A stretch of DNA of 64,000 nucleotides, taken from the NCBI RefSeq assembly GCF_043643765.1, contig NZ_JBHZSP010000004.1, forward strand, positions 230,238 to 294,237, given 5' to 3'. The position numbers and the translations under genes were made by a program. Under the pieces are notes generated by a model, which worked only from the letters and a program-made list of their open reading frames with translations, did no database searches and was not told the DNA's origin. Shown piece after piece: positions 51,996-61,214 of this stretch; position 1 is the stretch's first letter, and every line of letters starts with the position of its first letter. This stretch comes from Marinomonas posidonica_A. Lineage in GTDB: Bacteria > Pseudomonadota > Gammaproteobacteria > Pseudomonadales > Marinomonadaceae.

Positions 51996-53165
51996 TTAAT
52001 GGAGAAAGAGTTCAAGCAGTTCATTGAGAAAGAGTTTGCCTTTTTCTGTGGTTTTAATGTGTTCTTTTTGCCACGCGTCTTCGTCGAGTAAACCTCTCTG
52101 TAGACCGGTTTTACAGGCTTGAATCAGTGATTTTGGTAACTCACTCTGTGCATATCTTCGATATTCCTGTAAATCAAAGGATTCAAACAAACGTAAGCGA
52201 TTCATCATAAACTCCAGTGGCATGTCCTCTGGGTTAATGGCTTCTTTAATAACGAGTGCCTCTGGTAGGTTGTTCAGATAGTGATTTGGGTGGCGAGTCT
52301 TTCGAGTACGAAATATTTGACCATTAACTAATGTAATCTTGCCGTGTGCCCCTGCACCGATGCCAATGTAGTCACCGAATCGCCAATAATTCAAATTGTG
52401 CGCGGCTTGGCGTCCTTGTTTGGCATTAGCCGATACTTCATATTGCGCATAACCTTGCGCAGCCAATAAAGCTTGCCCTGCATCTTGAATTTCCCATAGG
52501 GTATTGTCTTCTGGTAAGGCTGGAGGACGACGATAGAACTCAGTATTGGGTTCTATGGTGAGTTGATACCAAGAAAGATGCTCAGGGTTTAGGGTCATGG
52601 CCAATGTTAAATCCGCCATTGCCATGTCTAGGCTTTGGTCAGGCAAACCGTGCATTAAATCTAGGTTAATATTATCGAAGCCTGCAGCTCTGGACTTATC
52701 CACAGCGTGAATGGCTTCTTCGCGGTTGTGGATTCTTCCTAGGGTTTTCAACAGCTTTGGCTGAAAACTTTGGATGCCAATGGAGAGGCGATTGATGCCT
52801 GCTTGTCGAAAATGACGAAACTTTTCTTGTTCAAAGGTACCTGGGTTGGCTTCCATGGTGATTTCTGCATCGTCGGCCCAAGTCAGTTTGTCACGCAGGG
52901 TGTCCATTAGCCGGTAATAAAAATCTTCGCTCATTAAGCTGGGTGTACCACCACCAATAAAGGCGGTTTGTATTGGTCGCCCAGCGACGTAAGGTAAATC
53001 GACCTCAAGATCGGCCAGTAGTTGTGCGAGATAAGCTTCCTCTGGCAGTTGATTGTCTTGGGTAAAACGATCTGCTTGATGGGAGTTGAAATCACAATAA
53101 GGACATTTTTTGACGCACCAAGGTAGGTGGATGTATAGGCTGAGCGGTGGCAGTAATCGACTCAC
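51996..53165 (-). CDS. hemW: Heme chaperone HemW (radical SAM)
   Basis: Radical SAM protein of the HemN-like group, 389 aa. The cluster motif C17-x3-C21-x2-C24 sits in CVKKCPYCDFNSH, whose CDFNSH continuation and lack of the extra N-terminal segment mark HemW rather than coproporphyrinogen oxidase HemN. GGGTPSL and SIGIQSF are also present. GTG start, overlapping the rdgB stop as GTGA, so they are coupled. Confidence 0.93.
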   Translation of the reverse strand: MSRLLPPLSLYIHLPWCVKKCPYCDFNSHQADRFTQDNQLPEEAYLAQLLADLEVDLPYVAGRPIQTAFIGGGTPSLMSEDFYYRLMDTLRDKLTWADDAEITMEANPGTFEQEKFRHFRQAGINRLSIGIQSFQPKLLKTLGRIHNREEAIHAVDKSRAAGFDNINLDLMHGLPDQSLDMAMADLTLAMTLNPEHLSWYQLTIEPNTEFYRRPPALPEDNTLWEIQDAGQALLAAQGYAQYEVSANAKQGRQAAHNLNYWRFGDYIGIGAGAHGKITLVNGQIFRTRKTRHPNHYLNNLPEALVIKEAINPEDMPLEFMMNRLRLFESFDLQEYRRYAQSELPKSLIQACKTGLQRGLLDEDAWQKEHIKTTEKGKLFLNELLELFLH

Positions 53166-53767
53166 AAGGTGTTATCCTGCTGAAACGCAGTTAACAGTTG
53201 TTGCAGCGCTTTGGCTCTGTGACTGATCTGATTTTTGACTTCTTTCGGCAAACTGGCGGCGCTGCAATCGCATTCAGGTACGAAGAACAGCGGATCATAA
53301 CCAAACCCTTCTTGGCCTTCTGTTGACGTTAGAATGCGACCTTCCCAAACGCCGTGAAAGACTTTAGGTGTCGGGTCATTCTGGTGGCGCATATAGGCCA
53401 GCACACAATGGAAACGAGCCGTTCTTTGCTCCGTTGGAACACCGTCTAATTTTTCCAATAGCAAGTCATTATTAGCTTGGTTATTACCGTGTTCGCCGGC
53501 AAAACGAGCGGAGTAAATCCCGGGAGCACCCTTTAGATAGTCGACTTCAATGCCTGAGTCGTCTGCCAGAGCAGGTAGACCTGTCTTTGCACAAGCATGG
53601 CGGGCTTTCAAAATGGCATTCTCGATGAAGCTGAGCCCGGTTTCATCGGCGTCTTCTACCTGGAATTCTTTTTGAGGTTTGACATCAAAGCCTATATCGC
53701 TCAGCAAAGCATTGAATTCTTTGATTTTTCCGGCGTTATTACTGGCCAACACGATGGTTTTTTTCAC
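53162..53767 (-). CDS. rdgB: XTP/dITP pyrophosphatase RdgB
   Basis: House-cleaning NTP pyrophosphatase, 201 aa, that removes dITP/XTP. LASNNAGKIKEF at the N-terminus, LADDSGIEVDYLKGAPGIYSARF and GFGYDPLFF are the family blocks. GTG 53767 is chosen: it has AGAGGA 7 bases upstream; a TTG 18 bases further upstream is unlikely. Operon with metXW upstream and hemW downstream. Confidence 0.95.
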   Translation of the reverse strand: MKKTIVLASNNAGKIKEFNALLSDIGFDVKPQKEFQVEDADETGLSFIENAILKARHACAKTGLPALADDSGIEVDYLKGAPGIYSARFAGEHGNNQANNDLLLEKLDGVPTEQRTARFHCVLAYMRHQNDPTPKVFHGVWEGRILTSTEGQEGFGYDPLFFVPECDCSAASLPKEVKNQISHRAKALQQLLTAFQQDNTL

Positions 53768-53818
53768 GTTTTTGTCCTCTTGCAACGGCGTCCTAAAATG
53801 GCGACGATGTCTGCTGAT

Positions 53819-54415
53819 TTAGGCGTTTCGGCTGATATGAAAAATAGCCGTTTCACTGAATAGATTAGGCATAGAGCGAATCCACCAATGGTCTTTTAGG
53901 TGGCCATCTACCGCTGCCCAACGTAATACCTTAATGTCTTTTTCGTGGCACAAGCGCTCAAAGTCTTGAAAGGTGAAAAAGTGAATGTTGGGTGTGTCGT
54001 ACCAGTTGTACGGCATAAACTCTGATACAGGCATACGACCTTTTAGTGCCAGATGTAAGCGGCTGCGCCAATGACCAAAGTTAGGGAAGGTTATAATGCA
54101 CTCTTTGCCGATGCGTAGCATTTCATCGATCAGCAAATCTGGGCGACGAAATTGCTGCAAAGCATGGGTCATTAGTACGAGATCAAAACTCTGATCTTCA
54201 AAGTTCTGTAGACCTTCATCAATGTTTTGCTCCAACACTGGAATGCCTTTTTGAATACAGGTGTTCAGATCTTCTGGGCCAATTTCTAAACCATAACCAC
54301 GGATTTGCTTGTGATTGATTAGATGATAGAGCAGTTCACCGGGACCACAGGCCAAATCGAGTACGCGAATATTGGGTTGAATCCATTCGTCTATGATTTC
54401 TAAATCAGCGCGCAT
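53819..54415 (-). CDS. metW: Methionine biosynthesis protein MetW
   Basis: SAM-dependent methyltransferase fold, 198 aa. LDLACGPGELL (SAM loop), YGLEIGPEDL, ALQQFRRPD and FPNFGHWRSRL are characteristic of MetW, which works with MetX; the exact reaction is not settled. It overlaps metX by 11 bases. Confidence 0.95.
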   Translation of the reverse strand: MRADLEIIDEWIQPNIRVLDLACGPGELLYHLINHKQIRGYGLEIGPEDLNTCIQKGIPVLEQNIDEGLQNFEDQSFDLVLMTHALQQFRRPDLLIDEMLRIGKECIITFPNFGHWRSRLHLALKGRMPVSEFMPYNWYDTPNIHFFTFQDFERLCHEKDIKVLRWAAVDGHLKDHWWIRSMPNLFSETAIFHISRNA

Positions 54416-55586
54416 GTTCAGACTCTCCTTGGCGAGCAGGTAGCGTTACTTGATCCGCGATGCGTGTTAAAAAACTGTTTACCGCCTGCATGTAGCGAGG
54501 AATGGGAAATAGGAAAGCATCATGACCTTCAGTGGCTTCAATTTTTGCATAAGAAACCGCTTTGCCTGCTTTAATCAGCGCATTGACGATTTCTTCACTT
54601 CGCTCTGGTGAAAAACGCCAATCGGTCGTAAAGGACACTAAAAGGAACTCGCATTGAGCACGGCTTAAAACGGCCGCCAAGTCACCATTGGTTTGCGCGG
54701 CGGGGTCGAAATAGTCCAGTGCTTTGGTCATTAGCATGTAGGTATTGGCATCGAAACGTTTGGTGAAAGCCTCGCCTTGATAACGTAGGTAGCTTTCGAC
54801 CTCAAACTCTATGCCGTAGTTGTATTGATACTGCTCATGGCGCATCTGACGACCAAACTTCTCCCCCATGGCATCATCGGACAAATACGTTATGTGGCCT
54901 AGCATGCGTGCCAAACCAAGACCATTGGTCGGTACCGATTCATTGTCTAGGTAGCGACCATCAAAGAAATCGGGATCACGTCGAATTGACTGACGAGCGA
55001 CTTCATTGAAAGCGATATTTTGGGTTGATAGTTTTGGTGCTGAGGCGACAATCACGGCAGATTTGAGACGCTCTGGAAAACGAATGCTCCACTCAAGAGC
55101 CTGCATTCCCCCTAAGCTACCACCAACTATCGCGGCAAAGGTGTGAATGCCTAGCAAGTCAGCTAAGCGGACTTGGCTTTCGACCCAATCTTCTACGGTC
55201 ACAATCGGGAAGTCCGCTCCCCAAACTTGATTGGTCTCAGGGTTGATGCTGGTCGGCCCCGTTGAACCGCAACACCCTCCAAGGTTATTCAGGGCAATGA
55301 CAAAGTAACGATTGGTGTCGATGGCTTTGCCTGGTCCAATGGCCGAATCCCACCACCCCGGCTTTTTATCAGCCATATCATGGTAGCCCGCTGCGTGATG
55401 GTCGCCACTTAATGCGTGGCAAATTAAGATGGCATTGGAAGCATCCTGGTTCAGCGTGCCATATGTCTCATAGATGAGTTGGTACGATGCCAAGGTTTGC
55501 CCGCAGGTAAGCGTCAACGGCTTGTCGAAGTGCGCAATCTGTGGTGTGACTAGGCCCACAGAATCGACTGGAATGGCGTCTGGCAT
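54405..55586 (-). CDS. metX: Homoserine O-acyltransferase MetX
   Basis: Alpha/beta hydrolase-fold enzyme of methionine synthesis, 393 aa. Nucleophile Ser157 in GGSLGGMQ, oxyanion region CHALSGDHHAAG, catalytic Asp in the FTTDWRFSPE region and His in EGHDAFL. In pseudomonads this MetX-MetW pair uses succinyl-CoA (MetXS); acyl specificity cannot be settled here. No MetJ or SAM riboswitch is evident upstream. Confidence 0.95.
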   Translation of the reverse strand: MPDAIPVDSVGLVTPQIAHFDKPLTLTCGQTLASYQLIYETYGTLNQDASNAILICHALSGDHHAAGYHDMADKKPGWWDSAIGPGKAIDTNRYFVIALNNLGGCCGSTGPTSINPETNQVWGADFPIVTVEDWVESQVRLADLLGIHTFAAIVGGSLGGMQALEWSIRFPERLKSAVIVASAPKLSTQNIAFNEVARQSIRRDPDFFDGRYLDNESVPTNGLGLARMLGHITYLSDDAMGEKFGRQMRHEQYQYNYGIEFEVESYLRYQGEAFTKRFDANTYMLMTKALDYFDPAAQTNGDLAAVLSRAQCEFLLVSFTTDWRFSPERSEEIVNALIKAGKAVSYAKIEATEGHDAFLFPIPRYMQAVNSFLTRIADQVTLPARQGESEHAR

Positions 55587-55640
55587 GGGTGTTGGTAATC
55601 CTAATGAAATACTCGTGTTCCCGTGAAGATAAGTGGGGAA

Positions 55641-55671
55641 CTAGACCAAAAAATGAATCCACACAGTCTAG
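55641..55671 (-). promoter_or_regulatory. Inverted repeat upstream of metX
   Basis: CTAGAC (55641-55646) and GTCTAG (55666-55671) flank 19 bases within the metX upstream gap. Possible operator; binding protein unknown. Confidence 0.3.
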
Positions 55672-55707
55672 CGGCTGCATGGTTTGCCATCAAGGGATAG
55701 AGAAGGA

Positions 55708-55740
55708 AATCCCCTTTATTTGGTGGTAATAAAGGGGATT
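55708..55740 (-). terminator. Hairpin after the chemotaxis receptor gene
   Basis: A perfect 13-bp stem (55708-55720 with 55728-55740), 7-base loop, five bases after the stop; a short pyrimidine tail follows on the minus strand. Confidence 0.78.
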
Positions 55741-55745
55741 CTATA

Positions 55746-57632
55746 TTAGGCCAGAGTGAAGATGTTGGTTTTTTGCGCCAATTGTTCAGAAAGTCGCTGA
55801 ATTTGTTGGGTTTTGTCCGCCAAAATATCAATCGAACTGGTGTCTTGGCTAAGTTGTTGTGCGATTTGCTCCATTTCGGTGCTCATTTCAACAGCGGTGC
55901 TGGCAACGTCTTGGATGGCGTTTGCCATGGAATCTGTTGATTGCGTGCCTGTCATGGCGAACTGCTCAATGTTGCGCATGGCTTCTTCCGCTTTGCTGCC
56001 ATTCTCACTAATGATACTGAGGTTTGATTTGCCGCTTTCCATCGTAGTGATGGCCGAATGAGTTGAACGCTGAATGGTATTGACGATTTCAGTGATTTTC
56101 GCCGTGGCATCTACAGTTTTTTCAGCGAGAGCACGGACTTCGTCGGCGACCACGGAAAAACCGCGTCCAGCTTCACCCGCTCGAGCGGCTTCAATTGCGG
56201 CATTGAGTGCTAATAAATTCGTTTGGTTGGCAAGATCATTAATCATGGCGATGACGTTATCAATGTCTTTTGATAATTGTCCGAGTTGATTTAATTGATC
56301 GCTGGTAACTTGGACGATGCTCACCGTATCGTTAATGCTGGTCAATACAAGGTTAATTGTATCGGCACCAGACTTAGCGGATTGGTAAGTATCATTAGAC
56401 TGGTTTTTAAGTGTGTCCGTGGTGTTCGATAATTCCGTTAAGCGATTTGAGATATCATCTGTTGCCGTGGCCAAAGAATGAGTACGCTGGTTCACTAAAT
56501 GGTTACTGGTGGTGATGTCTCTAATACTGCTGTTTAGGTCACTGGACATGGTATTAAAGGTATCCGTTGTCGTGACCACATCTTTGAGAACATCACCTAA
56601 CCCCTCGGTCATTTCGTTTAGTGATTGACCTAACTGATCAAACTCATCCAAACGTTTTAGATTAACGCTGGCTTTAGAGGACATGTCTCCTTGCTTCACT
56701 TTATTTAAATCACTGATGATGTTTTTGAGTGATTCATTAACACTACGCCCTATGGTTATCATTAATAATGTGGCAAAAACGATCACAGCAAAGCTAACCG
56801 TTAGCAGTGTCGCATTGGCTTGAGTAGAGCGACTTTCGGCTTCCTGTTCCGCGGCTGTCATCAGTTGTTCAATGACTTGACTGGCGTTGGTTTGACTGTC
56901 TCGAAAGGCCAGTTTTTGCTGGTTAAATAGGTTTTCCGTTGTCAGCAGTTTTTGGTACTCCTGACCATACTTAAGTATGGCATCACGATAAGCATTGGCG
57001 GTGACACCGTGACTACTTTGGAAGCCAAAATTAGAAATACGACGATCAAATTTTTCAAAATTACCGGTGAATTTTTCTAAATTGTCTGCAGTCGGGTCTG
57101 AAAGGTAGCTGGCTTCTGCTTGGCGTACGCTAGAAAATTCACGCTTGAGCAAGCTTAGGTTGCTGATGTCGTCGGTTATTTTATTGCCAAGCTGATCGAT
57201 CTGGCCACGCATCCCTGATGTTGAGTCGAATCCGATAATGTTTTGTTCGCGAGCGAGGTCTAATAAAATCGCGCTGTATTGACGGATGATCTCAAGATTA
57301 CCTTGTAAAGTCGTGCTTAAATTGACGTCATTGCTTCTTTCTATGTTGGTCTGTGTGATGTTGGCATTTTGCTGTTCTTGGTTTTCGACCAGCTGAATAT
57401 AGTCTTCGACGTTATCGCTTGAAATTGACCGAAAACGATCGGCTATGGCCAATAAATTGATGCTAATTTGATCATTGGATGTTTGGATTTTAGACAGTGT
57501 TCGAACGTCGCCATTGGCGTTTTGTTGAGCAGACAGTCCTTCAATGGCCACAAAGGTGACAATGATAAAGCCGATAATGGCGGACACGAGCAAGAGCATG
57601 AGTTTGATTTTGAACGAAAGGTTTTTCAGCAT
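55746..57632 (-). CDS. Methyl-accepting chemotaxis protein
   Basis: Transmembrane chemoreceptor, 628 aa. TM1 about 8-30, a helical periplasmic ligand domain about 31-275, TM2 about 277-298, HAMP about 300-352, then the cytoplasmic signalling helix with the hairpin tip EAARAGEAGRGFSVVADEVRALAEKT. No CheR-tethering pentapeptide at the C-terminus (ends NIFTLA). AGGTAGG lies ahead of the ATG. The ligand is unknown. Confidence 0.92.
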   Translation of the reverse strand: MLKNLSFKIKLMLLLVSAIIGFIIVTFVAIEGLSAQQNANGDVRTLSKIQTSNDQISINLLAIADRFRSISSDNVEDYIQLVENQEQQNANITQTNIERSNDVNLSTTLQGNLEIIRQYSAILLDLAREQNIIGFDSTSGMRGQIDQLGNKITDDISNLSLLKREFSSVRQAEASYLSDPTADNLEKFTGNFEKFDRRISNFGFQSSHGVTANAYRDAILKYGQEYQKLLTTENLFNQQKLAFRDSQTNASQVIEQLMTAAEQEAESRSTQANATLLTVSFAVIVFATLLMITIGRSVNESLKNIISDLNKVKQGDMSSKASVNLKRLDEFDQLGQSLNEMTEGLGDVLKDVVTTTDTFNTMSSDLNSSIRDITTSNHLVNQRTHSLATATDDISNRLTELSNTTDTLKNQSNDTYQSAKSGADTINLVLTSINDTVSIVQVTSDQLNQLGQLSKDIDNVIAMINDLANQTNLLALNAAIEAARAGEAGRGFSVVADEVRALAEKTVDATAKITEIVNTIQRSTHSAITTMESGKSNLSIISENGSKAEEAMRNIEQFAMTGTQSTDSMANAIQDVASTAVEMSTEMEQIAQQLSQDTSSIDILADKTQQIQRLSEQLAQKTNIFTLA

Positions 57633-57770
57633 TATTAGACCTACCTGCCTTGTGAGCGGCTGATGAAAACATGAATCAGTAAAGTAATCTTACCTATGCA
57701 AATACCGTGCACATATCAATGACTTGTGCTGAGGCCGATGGCGTCTAAGTTTTCTAAAAGATGATAGAAG

Positions 57771-57797
57771 GCGTTTGCCTCTTAATGGGGCAAACGC
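57771..57797 (-). terminator. Hairpin after rsmD
   Basis: A 9-bp stem (57771-57779 with 57789-57797), 9-base loop, 30 bases after the rsmD stop. Confidence 0.6.
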
Positions 57798-57826
57798 ATT
57801 TGTAAAAGGTTATCAATAGCGCTTAT

Positions 57827-58435
57827 TTAACGTGGGCGCGACACGTTAAATAGTCGGTAAACAAGTTGTCCGGCGACTTTTTCTTTACTGAGTTGCCAGT
57901 GTTCCGGTAAGACGGTAAGAGGTGTTTCTTTTTCCATTTCAATGTAGACCAATGCTCGTTCGGCTAGCCATCCTTGTTCCAATAGTGGGATGACTTTCTC
58001 AAGCCAACCTTTTCGAAATGGCGGATCCAAGAATACGATATCAAATGCTTGATTGGCTGGTTGGCTTAGATAGGCGTCTGCCGCTTGTTGAATGACTTGG
58101 GCCTGCGATGCTTGCAAGGTGGCTAGGTTATCCGTCATCTGTCTAGTGACCAATTTGGCGTTATCAACAAAGGTTAACTGCTTGGCACCACGGGACAAGG
58201 CTTCTAAACCTAGGGCACCTGAGCCACAGAATAAGTCGGCGCAGACTGCGCCAGGTAGGTATGGGTTGATCCAATTAAACAGAGTTTCACGTACTCGATC
58301 AGGTGTGGGGCGCAAACCTTCGACGTTTGGGATAGGTAGCTGACGAGAACGCCATTCTCCAGCAATAATACGGAGCTTGGTCGACTTGTTCTTGGTTTTG
58401 TTAGCTGCTTGGTTGTTAGAGGCGTGCTTTCTCAT
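57827..58435 (-). CDS. rsmD: 16S rRNA (guanine966-N2)-methyltransferase RsmD
   Basis: Ribosomal RNA methyltransferase, 202 aa. LRIIAGEWRSRQLP and RPTPDRVRETLFNWI at the N-terminus, ADLFCGSGALGLEALSRGA (SAM site) and the catalytic FLDPPF motif. Its start codon overlaps the upstream M16-like stop by one base (TAATG). Conserved next to an M16 homologue and divergent from ftsY. Confidence 0.95.
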   Translation of the reverse strand: MRKHASNNQAANKTKNKSTKLRIIAGEWRSRQLPIPNVEGLRPTPDRVRETLFNWINPYLPGAVCADLFCGSGALGLEALSRGAKQLTFVDNAKLVTRQMTDNLATLQASQAQVIQQAADAYLSQPANQAFDIVFLDPPFRKGWLEKVIPLLEQGWLAERALVYIEMEKETPLTVLPEHWQLSKEKVAGQLVYRLFNVSRPR

Positions 58436-59751
58436 TATTGGTAAACCTGAATCTCTTGATAAGTTTGCGCATTGATTAGTTGTTTTAAAGCGGTTTGGTA
58501 GTCTTCATAGCGGAAAGCGTCGACAGCTTCCTTGTAGTCTAGTGCAAAAGTTTCTAGCGTCAACTTGCTGTCTGGATGGGTAAATTGCCCTGCAATGACA
58601 CTCCACCAAGTGGGTGATAAGGTGTTTTCTTCTAACTGAATAATGAGGTTTTCCAGTAATTGTTCAAATCTTTTTTTATCCTTGATGGAAGGAACTTGTT
58701 CAACAAATACAAAGCTTTTTAAGCTGATGTCTGGCTCTCCTGTTGCAATGTTACTGACATTGGCGCGTTGATTGGTTTGGCTGTATTGAACGTTCCACCA
58801 GACCCATGGGTGATGAGGTGATAGGGCTAAGGCAAGTTGAACAAAGTCGATATGTTCTTGTGCGTTCAAACTGTCGACTAGATCGGCTCCCCAAATTTGC
58901 AAACTCAGCCATTCTTGTACCGTGTTAACAGGAGATAGAGCAAGGGCGCTTCGAGTTTGCCATAGGGCGCCTTGATTTTGTTGAATCAGAGCACTTAAGG
59001 AGGCTAGATTAATGGTTTCTGAGTGGCTCTTTTCAGTCTCGGAAGTGGGTGAGAATGACGCTGTAATTGCATTTAAGCCTGCTTTCACAATGTTTTGACT
59101 TTGTTCGGACATGTCGCCAATGATATAAATCGTCGCGACCGATTGCGTCATTTTTTGATAATACTCTTTCACGTCCGTTAAAGAGATTTGCTCAATCGGT
59201 GGTGTGTTTTGCTGAAAAAAAAGTATCTGCTCTAACTCATGCTGAACGGTTTGCTGGTAAGGGTTGCGTCCTTGCCAATTGTCGAAAGTGCGACTTTTGA
59301 ATGCTGTTTGCGTTAACCAGCTTTTGGTCAGTTTGAGGCTTGGGACGAGGTATGACGGATTGTTGCTGACGGTTATCCCAAGAAGTTGGTTTTCGTGATC
59401 ATAGTAAGTAGTCGCCTTCGCAGCTAAAGGGGACAATCTTTGGTTAATTGAGGCGGTACTAAGCGGTAGCGCATCACTCATTAGCATGGCGAGTGTCGAC
59501 TGAATTAACTTGGTGTCTGTGGTGACAGCGCGAAAAGAAAAACGAATTTCGAGTTTGTCGCTGCCTTGCCAAGCGTCTTGGTTAAGCCATACCACAGGAA
59601 TGCCAGAGTCTGTAGTCCATTGCTCAATGTCGGGGGTCGGCAATTTCGCGCTTGGAGCGGTGAGGTTTAAGAGCCAAATCGCCAGTGTGGAGAACAACAT
59701 AATCGCCGCCAAGACGGGGCGGCTAAAAAGAGGCTTATTTTTGTCGCGCAT
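58435..59751 (-). CDS. M16-like (pitrilysin fold) protein lacking the zinc motif
   Basis: Membrane-anchored protein, 438 aa. An N-terminal signal anchor (about 11-31, VLAAIMLFSTLAIWLLNL) is followed by an M16-type fold (LEIRFSFRAV, LSLTDVKEYYQKM-like, YIIGDM). No HxxEH zinc motif is found, so it is not an active peptidase by itself. In Pseudomonas two M16 genes, one active, precede rsmD; here only this single inactive-looking one is present. AGG lies just ahead of the ATG. Confidence 0.8.
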   Translation of the reverse strand: MRDKNKPLFSRPVLAAIMLFSTLAIWLLNLTAPSAKLPTPDIEQWTTDSGIPVVWLNQDAWQGSDKLEIRFSFRAVTTDTKLIQSTLAMLMSDALPLSTASINQRLSPLAAKATTYYDHENQLLGITVSNNPSYLVPSLKLTKSWLTQTAFKSRTFDNWQGRNPYQQTVQHELEQILFFQQNTPPIEQISLTDVKEYYQKMTQSVATIYIIGDMSEQSQNIVKAGLNAITASFSPTSETEKSHSETINLASLSALIQQNQGALWQTRSALALSPVNTVQEWLSLQIWGADLVDSLNAQEHIDFVQLALALSPHHPWVWWNVQYSQTNQRANVSNIATGEPDISLKSFVFVEQVPSIKDKKRFEQLLENLIIQLEENTLSPTWWSVIAGQFTHPDSKLTLETFALDYKEAVDAFRYEDYQTALKQLINAQTYQEIQVYQ

Positions 59752-59923
59752 AGTGAACCTTTAGACAGCCTGTTAACAGAACAATTTGTGTGAAAACAGG
59801 CCTGATTGCGAATCAGAATGATGATAAAATAGTCATTTTCTGCGTCCATCACAATGGCGCAAGTCCTTATGATAGCATTTCACTGGTGTTTACTGCATCA
59901 GCCAAAACAAAGAGACGAATTGA

Positions 59924-61180
59924 ATGGAAGTTGTTAATCAGATTATTGCTTTTTTTACTCCCTATCTTGGTGAATACGCCCGTTATGCTCCTATGGTGAT
60001 TGGCGCCTTGATGGCCTTGTTGGCGTTTGTGATTCGTCGTCGTTTTGTGAAAAAAATGAGTGCAGATATCGAGCAAGCAAAGAAACAGGATGCAGAAGCT
60101 CAAAATGTCCAAGAGTCGTCGGTTGAATCACAAGAAACCATTGTATCTAAAGAAATGACCGACTCACATGAGACCGACAGCGCCTCAGTGGCGTCGCAGC
60201 CACAGCAAGAAGCCGTTGCTGTGCCAGTTGACGTGTCAGAAGAGGTCTCGACTTTGTCTTGGTCTGAGCGTATTAAATCCGGTCTCACTCGTACACGAAG
60301 TGGTCTGGGCAAAGGTTTGTCCTCAATCGTTAGTGGCAGTAGAAAAGTAGACGATGAGCTGATTGAAGAGCTAGAAACTCAGTTGTTGATGGCGGATGTC
60401 GGCATTGATGCGACTCGTACCTTAATAGAAGGTCTGACGGAAAAGCTTAACCGCAAAGAACTAAAAGAGGCGGACGCTTTGTTAACGCATTTAAAAGCGG
60501 ACATGGCGGCGATTCTAGGGCAATCCCAACAAGAGTTGGAACCGACTAACGCCGATGGACCGTTTGTGATCTTGATGGTGGGGGTGAATGGTGTGGGCAA
60601 AACCACCACCATTGGCAAGTTAGCGAAGAAGTATCAAGCTGAAGGTAAGAGTGTGATGCTTGCCGCAGGTGATACTTTCCGTGCCGCGGCTGTGGAGCAA
60701 TTAGAAGTATGGGGTGAGCGTAATAATGTGCCTGTGGTTGCGCAACATACCGGCGCGGATTCGGCATCGGTGATTTACGATGCGATTGAGTCGGCAAAAG
60801 CGAAAAACATTGATGTTGTCATCGCCGATACGGCTGGCCGTTTGCAAAACAAACAAAACCTCATGAATGAGTTGTCGAAAGTCGTTCGTGTGATGAAAAA
60901 GCTCGATCAGCAAGCGCCGCATGAAGTTATGCTGGTATTGGATGCGGGAACTGGTCAGAATGCCATTAGTCAAGCTAAGTTGTTTTCAGAAGCGGTTGGC
61001 GTCAGCGGCATTACTTTGACGAAACTTGATGGTACTGCAAAAGGCGGTATTATCTTTGCCATAGCGAAACAGTTTGGTCTGCCAATACGTTACATCGGCG
61101 TCGGTGAACAGGCTGATGATCTGCGCCCGTTCGTAGCGCAAGAATTTATTGATGCTCTGTTCTCAGGGGATCAAGACTAG
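59924..61180 (+). CDS. ftsY: Signal recognition particle receptor FtsY
   Basis: SRP receptor GTPase, 418 aa, docking ribosomes to the membrane. Acidic A domain about 45-112, N domain, then the GTPase with GVNGVGKTT (220-228), DTFRAAA, DTAGR (301-305) and TKLDGTAKGG. Unusual feature: residues about 22-38 form a hydrophobic stretch followed by RRRFVKK, which could be a real membrane anchor. First gene of ftsY-ftsE-ftsX. Confidence 0.96.
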   Translation: MEVVNQIIAFFTPYLGEYARYAPMVIGALMALLAFVIRRRFVKKMSADIEQAKKQDAEAQNVQESSVESQETIVSKEMTDSHETDSASVASQPQQEAVAVPVDVSEEVSTLSWSERIKSGLTRTRSGLGKGLSSIVSGSRKVDDELIEELETQLLMADVGIDATRTLIEGLTEKLNRKELKEADALLTHLKADMAAILGQSQQELEPTNADGPFVILMVGVNGVGKTTTIGKLAKKYQAEGKSVMLAAGDTFRAAAVEQLEVWGERNNVPVVAQHTGADSASVIYDAIESAKAKNIDVVIADTAGRLQNKQNLMNELSKVVRVMKKLDQQAPHEVMLVLDAGTGQNAISQAKLFSEAVGVSGITLTKLDGTAKGGIIFAIAKQFGLPIRYIGVGEQADDLRPFVAQEFIDALFSGDQD

Positions 61181-61214
61181 ACAAGTCATCTAACAATCAG
61201 GACAGTGAAGCAGA

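Noticed and set aside
55587..55745. SAM riboswitch or MetJ boxes ahead of metX
   Set aside because: No SAM-aptamer core and no repeated AGACGTCT-type boxes; only a single spaced inverted repeat.
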